A stretch of DNA of 35,864 nucleotides from Rhodocyclales bacterium (GCA_016183655.1 JACPEH010000007.1:1-35864); one strand, 5' to 3'; shown: positions 24,135 to 31,915, numbered from the stretch's first letter. Numbers and translations: made by a program. The notes: a model not told the origin generated them from the letters alone.

Positions 24135-24458
24135 ATGGAACAGACCAACACCACCGTCGTCACGCTCGACACGCCGATCAAGCGCGGCGACACCCAGATC
24201 GCCAGCGTCACCGTCCGCAAGCCGCTCGGCGGCGCCCTGCGCGGCGCCAGCACGCGCCGCCTGCTGGACATGGAAACCGACGACCTCGTCACCGTCCTGC
24301 CGCGCATCACCGACCCCGTGCTGACGGCGGCCGACATCCACCAGATGGACGGTGCCGACCTCCTGCAACTGGGAGGCGCCGTCGCCGGTTTTTTGCTGCC
24401 GAAGGCCGTGCTGCAGCAGGCGGCCGAGCAGACCGCGCAGGACTCCCCGACGACGTAG
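24135..24458 (+). CDS. E: Tail assembly chaperone (P2 gpE)
   Basis: Protein of 107 residues that coats the tape-measure protein during tail building. Segments VVTLDTPIKRGDTQIASVTVRKP and LRGASTRRLLDMETDDLVTVLPRI are typical of the E family. Near its end the codons GGT TTT TTG form a T TTT TTG slippery heptamer, allowing a part of ribosomes to pass into the E' frame. AGAGGAAACC precedes the ATG. Confidence 0.94.
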   Translation: MEQTNTTVVTLDTPIKRGDTQIASVTVRKPLGGALRGASTRRLLDMETDDLVTVLPRITDPVLTAADIHQMDGADLLQLGGAVAGFLLPKAVLQQAAEQTAQDSPTT

Positions 24459-24586
24459 CCGAGGCCATGGCCGACATCGCCCTCGTCTTCCACTGGCCCC
24501 CCGAGACGATGGCCCCGATGTCGCTGACCGAGCTGGCCGAATGGCGAGAGCGCGCCCGCAAGCGATGGGAAACCAATGAGCGATAG
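24135..24586 (+). CDS. E': E+E' tail assembly chaperone made by -1 programmed frameshift
   Basis: At the heptamer T TTT TTG (24389-24395) a -1 slip would leave the E frame and read on, without a stop, through 63 further codons to TAG at 24586. The fused product is 150 residues (P2 E+E' is 142). The E' part ends in the GpE-type sequence ADIALVFHWPPETMAPMSL followed by TELAEWRERARKRWE. P2 uses the same heptamer for the same purpose, which makes the call strong although efficiency is unknown. Confidence 0.85.
24467..24586 (+). CDS. GpE-type (E' domain) reading frame, possible separate product
   Basis: 39 codons from an in-frame ATG at 24467 covering the conserved GpE domain (DIALVFHWPPETM, then ELAEWRERARKRW). 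Its stop lies 11 bases inside the tape-measure gene. The domain is mainly expected as the tail of the frameshift product; independent initiation is possible but the ribosome site is poor. Confidence 0.5.
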   Translation: MADIALVFHWPPETMAPMSLTELAEWRERARKRWETNER

Positions 24587-27062
24587 ACTCGAACTCAAGG
24601 TGGTCTTTGCCGCTGTCGACAACTTCCTGCGGCCGGTAAAGGCAATCACCGACGGCGCGCGCGCGGCGAGCAAGGAACTCAACGCCGCCAAGGATGCGCT
24701 GAAGGGCCTCAACGCCCAGCAGAAGCTGATCGACAACTACCGCTCGACCAACAAGGCGCTGGGCATCAACGCGCAGGATCTGGAGAAGGCCCGCGCCGAG
24801 GTCAGGCGCATCGCCGAGGCGATGGCATCGACGGCGGCCCCCACCGCCGCCATGCAGCGCGCCTTCAAGGCCGCCACCGAGGAGGCGCGCAACCTCGCCG
24901 GCGCCGAAACGCGGCTGCTGGAGAAAAAGCAGCGGCTGCGGCATGAACTCGCCGCCGCCGGCATCGACACCAAGCAGCTGGCCAGCCAGCAGCGCGACCT
25001 CAAGGGGCGCATCGACGCCGCCACCACTGCCGTCACCAAGCAAAGCGAGGCGCTGGAGGCCGCCAACAAGCGCATGCAGCGCCTGCACGCCGCCCGCGCG
25101 CAGCTCGACAAGACCAACGCCCTGCGCAGCAAGATGGCCACCACCGGCGCCGGCATCACCGCCGGCGGCGCCGCCGTCGGCCTGCCGGTGGCCAAGGCCA
25201 CCAAGGACTTCGCCGACTTCGAGACGGCCATGCTCGGCGTCGCCCGCCAGGTGGATGGCGCGCGCGACGAGAACGGCAAGCTCACCGCCACCTACTACGA
25301 GATCGGCCAAGCCGTGAAGTCCATGTCCGAGCGCCTGCCGCTCTCCGCCAACGAGATCGCCAGGATCGTCGAGGGCGGCGCGCGCATGGGCATTCAAGGC
25401 AAGGACAACCTGCTCACTTACACCGAACTCACCGCGGTGATGGCAGCCGCCTTCGACCTGCCGGTCGACAAGGTCGGCGAAGACATCGGCAAGATCAGCC
25501 AGCTCTACAAAGTGCCGATCAAGGACATCCACCAGCTCGGCGACACGATCAACTGGCTCGACGACAACGCGCTCTCCAAGGGCGGCGAGATCATCGACGT
25601 GATGAAGCGCATCGCCGGTACTGCCGACATGGTCAAGATGAACTTCCGCGAGGCGGCGGCGCTCGGCTCGACCTTCCTGTCGCTCGGCGCCACACCGGAA
25701 ATCGCGGCGTCGGCATCCAATGCGATGATGCGCGAGCTGTCCGTCGCCACCATGCAGTCGAAGCGCTTCCGCGAGGGGCTCGGCATGCTGAAGATGGACG
25801 CGAAGGCGATCCAGTTCGGCATGAGCAAGGACGCCACCGGCACCATCCTCAAGGTGCTCGACGCGATCAAGGCGCTGCCCGAGCAGCAGCAGCTCGAAGC
25901 CGCCACTCGCCTGTTCGGCAAGGAATTCGGCGACGACGCCGCCAAGCTGGCCAGCAACCTCGACGAGTACCGACGCCAGTTGAAGCTGGTGAACGACGAG
26001 AAGGCGCGCGGCTCGATGGGGCGCGAGAACAGCGCGCGCAACGACACCATCAACGCCCGCATGACGATGGCGAAGAACGCGCTGATCAACCTCTCCTCCG
26101 ACCTCGGCGAGCACATGAAACCGGCGCTCGTCGCCACCATGGAAAAGACCCTCGGCATCGTCAAGGCGATGCGCGCCTGGGCAGCCGAGAACCCGCAGCT
26201 CGCCAGTGGCATCATCACCGTGGTCAAGTGGCTGGCGGTCGGCCTCACCGTGATCGGTGGCCTGACGCTCGCCGCCGCCGCGGTGCTCGGTCCGCTAGCC
26301 ATGATCAAGTTCGCGCTGACCACGCTCGGCATTTCCGGCGGACTCGCCGGCGGCGCGCTGGCGCTGCTCAAGGGCGCCCTGTTCGGCCCGATCAAGATGC
26401 TGCTGTGGCTCGGCAGTCTGGCGATGGCGCATCCGATCATCGCCCTCATCGCCGCGCTGGCGGCCGGCGCGCTCTACGTCTGGTCCAACTGGGACACCAT
26501 CGGCCCGAAGTTCAAGGCGCTGCTCGACGGCATCGGCAACTGGTTCGGCGGCCTCAAGGACCGCGCGATCGAGACCGGCAGCCAGATGATCGACGGCATG
26601 ATCGCCGGCATCAACGCCCGCTGGGAAGCGCTCAAGGCCGCCGTCACCGGCATCGGCGACGCCAGTGTCGGCTGGCTGAAGGAAAAGCTCGGCATCCATT
26701 CGCCCTCGCGCGTCTTCGCCGAGCTGGGCAGCTTCACCATGCAGGGCTTCGAGCAAGGGCTCGCCGGCGGCGAGGACGGCCCGCTCAAGGCAGTCGGCGA
26801 CATGGCCAGGAAGCTCGCCGGCATCGGCGCCGGCGTGCTCATCGGCGGCGCCGCGGCGGCCGGCGATCTGCCGCTGGACACCCGCCCGCCCATCGGCGCG
26901 GCGGCCGGCACCAGCGGCGGCAGCGTCACCTACCAGATCATCATCAACGCCGCGCCCGGCACCGATAACCAGAACCTCGCCGCCCTCGTCGCCCGCGAGA
27001 TCGAACGCATCGAGGCCAAGCGCGCCGCCCAGCACCGCAGCCGGCTGCGGGATTCGGAGTAA
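24576..27062 (+). CDS. T: Tail tape measure protein (P2 gpT)
   Basis: Protein of 828 residues (P2 gpT 815) that sets tail length and passes to the host during DNA entry. Residues about 20-190 are coiled coil (KELNAAKDALKGLNAQQKLI, LKGRIDAATTAVTKQSEALE). The TMP family core follows (FADFETAMLGVARQVDG, GQAVKSMSERLPLSANEIARI), then hydrophobic helices at about 540-625 and the C-terminal KLGIHSPSRVFAELGSFTMQG. The start overlaps the E' frame. Confidence 0.96.
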   Translation: MSDRLELKVVFAAVDNFLRPVKAITDGARAASKELNAAKDALKGLNAQQKLIDNYRSTNKALGINAQDLEKARAEVRRIAEAMASTAAPTAAMQRAFKAATEEARNLAGAETRLLEKKQRLRHELAAAGIDTKQLASQQRDLKGRIDAATTAVTKQSEALEAANKRMQRLHAARAQLDKTNALRSKMATTGAGITAGGAAVGLPVAKATKDFADFETAMLGVARQVDGARDENGKLTATYYEIGQAVKSMSERLPLSANEIARIVEGGARMGIQGKDNLLTYTELTAVMAAAFDLPVDKVGEDIGKISQLYKVPIKDIHQLGDTINWLDDNALSKGGEIIDVMKRIAGTADMVKMNFREAAALGSTFLSLGATPEIAASASNAMMRELSVATMQSKRFREGLGMLKMDAKAIQFGMSKDATGTILKVLDAIKALPEQQQLEAATRLFGKEFGDDAAKLASNLDEYRRQLKLVNDEKARGSMGRENSARNDTINARMTMAKNALINLSSDLGEHMKPALVATMEKTLGIVKAMRAWAAENPQLASGIITVVKWLAVGLTVIGGLTLAAAAVLGPLAMIKFALTTLGISGGLAGGALALLKGALFGPIKMLLWLGSLAMAHPIIALIAALAAGALYVWSNWDTIGPKFKALLDGIGNWFGGLKDRAIETGSQMIDGMIAGINARWEALKAAVTGIGDASVGWLKEKLGIHSPSRVFAELGSFTMQGFEQGLAGGEDGPLKAVGDMARKLAGIGAGVLIGGAAAAGDLPLDTRPPIGAAAGTSGGSVTYQIIINAAPGTDNQNLAALVAREIERIEAKRAAQHRSRLRDSE

Positions 27063-27065
27063 GCG

Positions 27066-27524
27066 ATGTACGGCCTCCCTCAAGTCTCGATGATGATGGC
27101 CCTCGGCCTGTTCGTCTTCGGCCTGCACACCGTGCCCTACCAGCAGCTGCAGCGGCAAATGAGCTGGCGGCATCCGTCGGTCAGCCGCGTCGGGCGCCGG
27201 CCGGCGCGCCAGTTCACCGGCCCCGGCGACGACGTCATCACCCTCTCCGGCGTGCTCTACCCGGAACTCACCGGCGGCAAGATCAGCCTCGCCGCGCTGC
27301 AGGCCATGGCCAACGAGGGCAAGGCCTGGCCGCTGATCGAGGGCACCGGCATCTTCTACGGCTTGTTCGTCATCGAAGAAATCAGCCAGACCGACAGCCT
27401 CTTCTTCGCCGACGGCGCCCCGCGCAAGATCGAGTTCTCGATGAAGCTCACCCGCGTCGACGACGAGCCGGACCTGCTCGGCCAGATCACCAGCAGCCTG
27501 CTGGAAATGCTCGACCTCAAGTGA
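27066..27524 (+). CDS. U: Tail terminator-like protein (P2 gpU)
   Basis: Protein of 152 residues (P2 gpU 159). Text such as MMMALGLFVFGLHTVPYQQLQRQMSWRHPS, RPARQFTGPGDDVITLSGVLYPEL and TGIFYGLFVIEEISQTDSLFF (each in parts) is characteristic. It starts four bases after T. In P2 it is needed for tail completion and lies between T and D, as here. Confidence 0.95.
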   Translation: MYGLPQVSMMMALGLFVFGLHTVPYQQLQRQMSWRHPSVSRVGRRPARQFTGPGDDVITLSGVLYPELTGGKISLAALQAMANEGKAWPLIEGTGIFYGLFVIEEISQTDSLFFADGAPRKIEFSMKLTRVDDEPDLLGQITSSLLEMLDLK

Positions 27525-27531
27525 GCGCGCC

Positions 27532-28905
27532 GTGATCGATCCGGGCACCCTTCTCGACGCCGCCGGCATCGCCCCTCATCCGCGCCCCATCTACCGCATC
27601 GAGGTAGACGGCATCGACATCACGCCGCAGATCGTCGGCCGGCTGATCAGCCTCGACCATACCGACAACCGCGGCTTCGAGGCCGACCAGGTCGATCTCG
27701 CGCTGGACGACACCGACGGCCGCCTCAGCCTTCCGGCCAAGGGCGCCAAGCTGCGAGTCGCCTTCGGCTGGCCGGAGACCGGGCTTGTCGACAAGGGCGA
27801 ATACAACGCCGACGAGATCGAGCACAGCGGCCCGCCGGACATCCTCACCATCCGCGCCCGCAGCGCCGACCTGCGCGGCGGCCTCAACACCCAGAGGGAG
27901 CGCTCCTGGCACGACGTGACGCTGGGCGACGTCGTCTGCACCATCGCCGACGAGTGCGACCTCACGCCCAGCGTCGCCAAGCAGCTCGCCGGGCAGGCGA
28001 TCGAGCACCTCGACCAGACCAACGAGACGGCCGCCAACCTGCTCACGCGCCTCGCGCAGCAGTTCGATGCCATCGCCACGGTCAAGTCCGGCCGGCTGGT
28101 GTTCATGCCCCTGGGCGGCGGCGTCAGCGCCAGCGGCAAGGCCCTGCCGGCGATCACCATCACCCGCCAGTCCGGCGACCAGCACCGCTTCGGCATCGCC
28201 GACCGCGAGACCTACACCGGCGTCAAGGCGCTGTACCACGACGTCGCCGGCGCCGTGAAGGGCGAGGTGATCTGGGGCAAGACCGAGGATTCCGCCGAGC
28301 GCAAGATCCCGGCGGCACCGGCGGCAGCGCCCGTCACCGGCCAGTACAAAGACGCCGGCCGCACCTTCAAGAGCCGCACCGCCGCGCAGCAGGCCGCCCG
28401 CAAGCAGTGGCGGGCGATGAAGGGCAACAAGGCCCAGCGCGCCGCGTGGATCGGTGTGCGCGCCAAGTACGACGACCGCAACCTGGGCGCCGCCGGCGAG
28501 GTCACCTACGGCCAGGCCGACGAGGACAAGGCCCGCGCCGGCGCCGCGCGGCTGGCGCAGAAGGACGCCGCCAAGCAAGCCGGCGCGCCGTCCGCCGACC
28601 CCGCCCTCACCCCCAGCGCCGACAACGTCAAGACCCTGCGCCACGTCTATTCCAGCAAGGCCAACGCCCAGCGTGCCGCGCGTGCCGAGTGGCGCCGCCT
28701 GCAACGCGGCGTCGCCACCTTCAGCATCACCCTCGCCCGCGGTCGCGCCGAACTCATCCCCGAGCTGCCGGCCACCGTGGCCGGCTTCAAACGCGAGATC
28801 GACAGCACCGACTGGATTCTGGCGAAGGTGACGCACAGCGTCAGCGACGCCGGCTTCACCACGGCGCTGGAGCTGGAGATTCGGGCGACCGAGATCCCGG
28901 GATAA
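27532..28905 (+). CDS. D: Tail hub/late control protein (P2 gpD) with an inserted repeat
   Basis: Protein of 457 residues, about 70 longer than P2 gpD (387). The N-terminal hub domain (RIEVDGIDITPQIVGRLISL) and the C-terminal GVATFSITLARGRAELIPELP, with VTHSVSDAGFTTALELEIRA, are canonical. Between about 265 and 360 lies an extra segment whose RTFKSRTAAQQAARKQWRAM resembles the canonical HVYSSKANAQRAARAEWRRL about 100 residues later, so it looks like an internal duplication. Start is GTG at 27532. Similar insertions occur in other betaproteobacterial D proteins as far as I recall. Confidence 0.93.
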   Translation: MIDPGTLLDAAGIAPHPRPIYRIEVDGIDITPQIVGRLISLDHTDNRGFEADQVDLALDDTDGRLSLPAKGAKLRVAFGWPETGLVDKGEYNADEIEHSGPPDILTIRARSADLRGGLNTQRERSWHDVTLGDVVCTIADECDLTPSVAKQLAGQAIEHLDQTNETAANLLTRLAQQFDAIATVKSGRLVFMPLGGGVSASGKALPAITITRQSGDQHRFGIADRETYTGVKALYHDVAGAVKGEVIWGKTEDSAERKIPAAPAAAPVTGQYKDAGRTFKSRTAAQQAARKQWRAMKGNKAQRAAWIGVRAKYDDRNLGAAGEVTYGQADEDKARAGAARLAQKDAAKQAGAPSADPALTPSADNVKTLRHVYSSKANAQRAARAEWRRLQRGVATFSITLARGRAELIPELPATVAGFKREIDSTDWILAKVTHSVSDAGFTTALELEIRATEIPG

Positions 28906-29002
28906 AAACCGCTTGCATGTTTTGAATTGATGTGTATAATTCAACTCATGGACAGCGCGTTGCTGACCACCGCGCCTCGGGAGCAGGGGCATGGAGCAGA
29001 AA
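28902..29002 (+). promoter_or_regulatory. Promoter-operator-leader cassette, copy 1
   Basis: TTGCAT (28913-28918) and a perfect TATAAT (28935-28940), 16 bases apart, form a strong sigma70-like promoter. TTGAATT (28922-28928) and AATTCAA (28938-28944) form a dyad over the spacer and -10, an operator candidate. Transcription would start near 28947, one base from an ATG at 28948 that opens MDSALLTTAPREQG. GGAGCAGAAA then serves the gene at 29003. The whole 101 bases recur at 30116-30216 with few changes. Confidence 0.85.
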
Positions 29003-29239
29003 ATGAAAGTCCGTCAAATCACCGATTCCCGCAACCAGCACCTCGTCGCCGTCGAGCACAACGGCGAACTCCGCTGCTACTTCAAGGACTCGTCCAGCCA
29101 CACCGCCAGCGTCGCGTTCGAGACCGTCAAGCGCGACATCGCCCGCCACGGCGAATCGGTCGTCGGCTTCGCCGAACTCCCGCTGATCGTGAGCCGCACC
29201 GCGAAGACCGGCCGCACGATCTACGACGTCGCCGAATAA
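29003..29239 (+). CDS. Small unknown phage protein (moron unit 1, first gene)
   Basis: Protein of 78 residues, not recognised. It reads MKVRQITDSRNQHLVAVEHNGE, then RCYFKDSSSHTASVAFETV and ends RTAKTGRTIYDVAE; no Cys-pair, membrane or helix-turn-helix pattern is evident. The start at 29003 rather than 28991 is chosen because the same GGAGCAGAAA-ATG arrangement heads the parallel gene at 30217. First gene under the copy-1 promoter and not part of the P2 core, so an accessory gene expressed from the prophage is likely. Confidence 0.78.
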   Translation: MKVRQITDSRNQHLVAVEHNGELRCYFKDSSSHTASVAFETVKRDIARHGESVVGFAELPLIVSRTAKTGRTIYDVAE

Positions 29240-29285
29240 CCCGCCCGCCCCGGCCTCGGCCGGGGCACCAACCCGAGGTTTCGCT

Positions 29286-29465
29286 ATGGCTATCGGCGCC
29301 CCCCCTAAAGAGGGTTTCTATTTGTGCCACATCAGTCAGTCCGCGCTTGTGGCGCATAAGCCAGTTCTGTTCTGGGATGGGGTAAATTGGTGTTCCGATA
29401 GCAGCCCATCCAGGGTAGTGCAAGCCGTTCAGAGACGGTACTGGTGCCACCTATACGGCGGGTAA
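29286..29465 (+). CDS. Small unknown phage protein, Trp/Tyr-rich
   Basis: 59 codons from ATG at 29286, with CCGAGG eight bases upstream. The protein includes GFYLCHISQSALVAHKPVLFW, then DGVNWCSDSSPSRVVQ and RYWCHLYGG. The FWDGVNW pattern is common in very small phage proteins of unknown function. The DNA is clearly less GC-rich than the late genes and uses AT-ending codons, pointing to recent acquisition. It follows the first gene of moron unit 1 by 46 bases. Confidence 0.65.
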   Translation: MAIGAPPKEGFYLCHISQSALVAHKPVLFWDGVNWCSDSSPSRVVQAVQRRYWCHLYGG

Positions 29466-29487
29466 ATCTATTTCAACGGAGGGAAGA

Positions 29488-29673
29488 ATGGATAACCGAA
29501 ATTCGCAAATCGAAACCGCCAATCCAATAGAGCAGCTGAAGAATACCAGCGCCATGTTGGCGGTACTTCTCGAGGACATCTACGACATGGCACCACCATC
29601 CGTCAAAGATCGAATCTGTGAAGAAATCGAAAGAATCAATCGCTGCATTCGTCAAGCAGCCCTCGGCGCGTAA
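29488..29673 (+). CDS. Small helical unknown protein
   Basis: Protein of 61 residues preceded by the strong ribosome site GGAGGGAAGA. The text MDNRNSQIETANPIEQLKNT, then MLAVLLEDIYDMAPPSVKD and RICEEIERINRCIRQAALGA, predicts two or three amphipathic helices and no DNA-binding motif. Lower GC than the phage core. Third gene of moron unit 1; function unknown. Confidence 0.7.
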   Translation: MDNRNSQIETANPIEQLKNTSAMLAVLLEDIYDMAPPSVKDRICEEIERINRCIRQAALGA

Positions 29674-29683
29674 AGGGGGGTAC

Positions 29684-29926
29684 ATGGTCAATCACCCGAA
29701 CCGCGGCTGGCGCAGCCGCTGGACCGTGGATCTGGAAGCCGCCACCGCCACGCACATCGACGGCTGGGTCTTCCGCTTCGCGCCGGCGGCGGATCAGCCC
29801 GGCGCCTTCGATGGCGAGTGCATCACCCACCCGGAACCGCTCACCACGCTGCACATGCGGAAGGCCGCGCGCGTCGCCCGCGAAGCCGGCGACATCTGGA
29901 TCGAGGCCCGCCATGCCCGCCACTGA
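29684..29926 (+). CDS. Small unknown phage protein
   Basis: Protein of 80 residues. ATG at 29684 is chosen for the AAAGGGGGG just upstream; a longer frame overlaps the gene before. Text: NRGWRSRWTVDLEAATATHI, WVFRFAPAADQPGAFDGECI and a helical end RKAARVAREAGDIWIEARHA. I recall similar short proteins in other P2-like prophages, without assigned role. Its end overlaps the next gene by 14 bases, so the two are probably co-translated. Confidence 0.72.
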   Translation: MVNHPNRGWRSRWTVDLEAATATHIDGWVFRFAPAADQPGAFDGECITHPEPLTTLHMRKAARVAREAGDIWIEARHARH

Positions 29927-30119
29927 TCGCGTCAAGCTCAAGACCGAAACGCGCGGCGGCGCCGGCCGCGGCCAGGGGCGCAAGACCATCGCTTCCGGCG
30001 GCACCAAGCGCGTGAACGTCACCATCGACGACGCCTCGCGGGAGAGGCTGTTGCTGATCGGCGGCGGGAATCTCTCGGCGGGCATCCGCATCGCGGCCGA
30101 GGCCTACCCGCTCGAATAA
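29913..30119 (+). CDS. Small basic protein, possible ribbon-helix-helix type
   Basis: Protein of 68 residues. A basic N-terminal part (DRVKLKTETRGGAGRGQGRK) is followed by KRVNVTIDDASRERLLLIGGGNLSAGIRIAAEA, a strand-helix-helix layout like small RHH regulators. It overlaps the gene before and closes moron unit 1; its stop codon merges into the copy-2 cassette. It could be the protein acting on the TTGAATT dyads, but that is a guess. Confidence 0.68.
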   Translation: MPATDRVKLKTETRGGAGRGQGRKTIASGGTKRVNVTIDDASRERLLLIGGGNLSAGIRIAAEAYPLE

Positions 30120-30216
30120 AAAACGCTTGCATGTTTTGAATTGGTGTGTATAATTCAATTCATGGACAGCGCGTTGCTGGCCACCGCACCTCGGGAATCA
30201 GGGGTAGGAGCAGAAA
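30116..30216 (+). promoter_or_regulatory. Promoter-operator-leader cassette, copy 2
   Basis: TTGCAT (30127-30132), 16-base spacer, TATAAT (30149-30154); dyad TTGAATT (30136-30142) and AATTCAA (30152-30158). The potential leaderless start at 30162 opens MDSALLATAPRESG. Nearly identical to copy 1 with the same 101-base length to the gene's ATG; two of the three substitutions within the first ten leader codons are synonymous. Confidence 0.85.
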
Positions 30217-30435
30217 ATGACCACCATCACCATCATCAACCCGTTCAGCAAGGCCATCGGCGAGCGCGACATCACCGGCCTCACTCAAGCCGAACTCGAC
30301 GCCTACCTCAATGTGATCGACGACGAGACGCTCTACGCGCTCGAAGGCGCCGGCGAGACTCCGGAAGAATGGCTCGCCGCCTACGTGGATCACGTCGGCC
30401 CGGAACAGGCCGGCATCGTCATCCTCGGCAGCTAA
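30217..30435 (+). CDS. Small acidic unknown protein (moron unit 2, first gene)
   Basis: Protein of 72 residues, acidic, with text MTTITIINPFSKAIGERDIT, LTQAELDAYLNVIDDETLYA and GETPEEWLAAYVDHVGPEQAG. Not recognised. Strong negative charge and small size are what one sees in DNA-mimic or inhibitor proteins, but also in many unrelated phage proteins. GGAGCAGAAA before the ATG is shared with the gene at 29003, although the two proteins do not resemble each other. Confidence 0.75.
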   Translation: MTTITIINPFSKAIGERDITGLTQAELDAYLNVIDDETLYALEGAGETPEEWLAAYVDHVGPEQAGIVILGS

Positions 30436-30439
30436 AACC

Positions 30440-30670
30440 ATGGGCGGCCAGAATCGCGGCCGCCTCACGGTCCTCCTCGGAGGGCCATGGCGGCTCTACT
30501 CACACCCTCTCGCCGGCTGGGAAATGCTCGGCACCGTGCAGCGCGGCATGGAGATCGGCGCGCTCGCCAGATCGTCGGCGGGCATCTACGCGCAGATCAA
30601 CGCCGGCGCCGTGCGTTCGATCGACCAGCGCAAGGTCGTGGCCGCCATCGAGGCCTGTAGTGGCGCGTAA
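30440..30670 (+). CDS. Small unknown phage protein
   Basis: Protein of 76 residues: GRLTVLLGGPWRLYSHPLAG, then EMLGTVQRGMEIGALARSSAGI and YAQINAGAVRSIDQRKVVAAI. The C-terminal half recurs, as I recall, in small proteins of P2-like prophages always next to a partner like the following gene. Four bases behind the gene before and overlapping the next by 11. Function unknown. Confidence 0.68.
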   Translation: MGGQNRGRLTVLLGGPWRLYSHPLAGWEMLGTVQRGMEIGALARSSAGIYAQINAGAVRSIDQRKVVAAIEACSGA

Positions 30671-31079
30671 AGCCACGATCATCGGCCAGGCCACCGACTG
30701 GCGCGGCGCTCAGTGGGACATCCGGGAGCGCCGGGAAACCCGGCACGGATTCGATGTGCTGATCGGCTGGCCGGCCGGCGCCGACCGTGGCCGTGGCGGA
30801 CGAGGCGTGGCGACCATCCTCACCCCCGAGCTGGCGCGCTACCTGATGGATGCGCGCCAACGCGACATCGACCTCCCCATCGGACTCACCGCTGCGAAAC
30901 GACTGCGGCGGGAAATCGGGGTCTCCTGGTCGTGGGATGCGTGGTGGGCAGAGCGTCGCGAAGACCTGATGTCGCTGACGCTCGATCAATTCTGCGCTCG
31001 GCACGGGTGCAGCATCGGCGCGGCGAGCCAGCGGCGGAACGCGATTCGTGACGAGGCGGCGCCCGCCACGGCGCGATAA
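30660..31079 (+). CDS. Unknown phage protein with C-terminal helix-turn-helix-like segment
   Basis: Protein of 139 residues from a GTG that overlaps the gene before. Segments: WDIRERRETRHGFDVLIGWP, LPIGLTAAKRLRREIG and SWDAWWAERREDLMSLTLDQF followed by CARHGCSIGAASQRRNAIRD, which has the spacing of a helix-turn-helix. Proteins of this pattern accompany phages and integrative elements. A regulator of moron unit 2 is one option. Confidence 0.7.
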   Translation: MARKATIIGQATDWRGAQWDIRERRETRHGFDVLIGWPAGADRGRGGRGVATILTPELARYLMDARQRDIDLPIGLTAAKRLRREIGVSWSWDAWWAERREDLMSLTLDQFCARHGCSIGAASQRRNAIRDEAAPATAR

Positions 31080-31099
31080 AAAGGGGCCGTCCAGCCCCT
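31078..31099 (-). terminator. Rho-independent terminator of the minus-strand membrane protein unit
   Basis: On the minus strand AGGGGC and GCCCCT enclose a 6-base loop and are followed by TTTTT (A-run 31078-31082 on plus). It overlaps the last bases of the rightward gene before it, so the two convergent units share this spot. Confidence 0.75.
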
Positions 31100-31135
31100 A
31101 CCCTTCCCCGCCTCGTTTTAACGCGCCGCAGCGCG

Positions 31136-31915
31136 CTACCGGAAGCCATCGGCCCACTCTTCCGGCGTAGCGACTTCTCCAGACGTCTCTGACGTCACAC
31201 AGCCAACGACCCGGTCGTACCGGAAGGTGCGCGTCTCCATGACGTCGGCGTCGATCCCCTTGAAGTACTCGGCGGCGATCACATTCACGAAGACTCGCCG
31301 GCTCGAATACTCGCCCTCACCGTCGATGTAGTCGAATCGCACCACGTCCAGCTTCCGCCCTCGCACTAGCGCCACTCGTTTCTTCTTCGAGGATCGGTGC
31401 GCGCTGCCAGAGGCCGATGCACTCTGCTTCCACTTCGCCAGAGGGTCATCGACAGGAAGCGCGCGATTCCTTTCCACCAGTCGCTGGTGCTGCTCCTGCC
31501 ACGATAGATCGGCCTTCTTGTCGGCAGCCCGCGCCTTCGTCGCCGCACGCATCGCGGCGAGCGATTGCTGGCGCGTGGCCTCGATCGCCTCGATGTCGAT
31601 TGTCGGCGGCAATGGCGGTGGTGCGGGAGGGCTGGCGTCAGGCGCTGCCGTCACGCGCGCTACTGACGCTGCAGGGCGAACGAACAGACAAAGCGGCGCA
31701 CCAACGAGCGCGGAGAAAAACACCGAGAACCATGACGGATCGGACACCAGTCCGAACGTCGCCAGAAAGATCAGCGGAGCCGCGATGGCGGACACCACGT
31801 GAGCGACGATGGGCGACCGATTCATCGACCGCCTGCGGCGGACGATTCCGTACCAGCAAAGCGGCGTGGCAGCGATGGCCGCGATAAGTCCGGCGGATGA
31901 TGCGTCAATCGCCAC
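31136..31915 (-). CDS. Unknown membrane protein with cytoplasmic helical and globular domain
   Basis: Protein of about 259 residues. Three hydrophobic segments near the N-terminus (LIAAIAATPLCWYGIV, HVVSAIAAPLIFLATFGLV, FSVFFSALVGAPLCLFV) are followed by a Pro-rich hinge (SPPAPPPLPPT), a charged helix (IEATRQQSLAAMRAATKARA) and a globular end (KLDVVRFDYIDGEGEYSSRR). I take GTG at 31915, which overlaps the Arc-like gene by 11 bases; ATG at 31825 is an alternative that loses the first helix. Partner of a small RHH regulator in a self-contained unit, a layout typical of prophage defence or exclusion cargo; no function is recognised. Confidence 0.72.
   Translation of the reverse strand: MAIDASSAGLIAAIAATPLCWYGIVRRRRSMNRSPIVAHVVSAIAAPLIFLATFGLVSDPSWFSVFFSALVGAPLCLFVRPAASVARVTAAPDASPPAPPPLPPTIDIEAIEATRQQSLAAMRAATKARAADKKADLSWQEQHQRLVERNRALPVDDPLAKWKQSASASGSAHRSSKKKRVALVRGRKLDVVRFDYIDGEGEYSSRRVFVNVIAAEYFKGIDADVMETRTFRYDRVVGCVTSETSGEVATPEEWADGFR

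Noticed and set aside
24063..26114. 683-codon minus-strand frame across E and T
   Set aside because: Antisense of the tape-measure gene, no recognisable domain and no matching transcription signals.
31082..31099. Terminator for the rightward small-gene unit 2
   Set aside because: The stem is followed by a T-run only on the minus strand, so it serves the leftward unit; no rightward terminator is clear.
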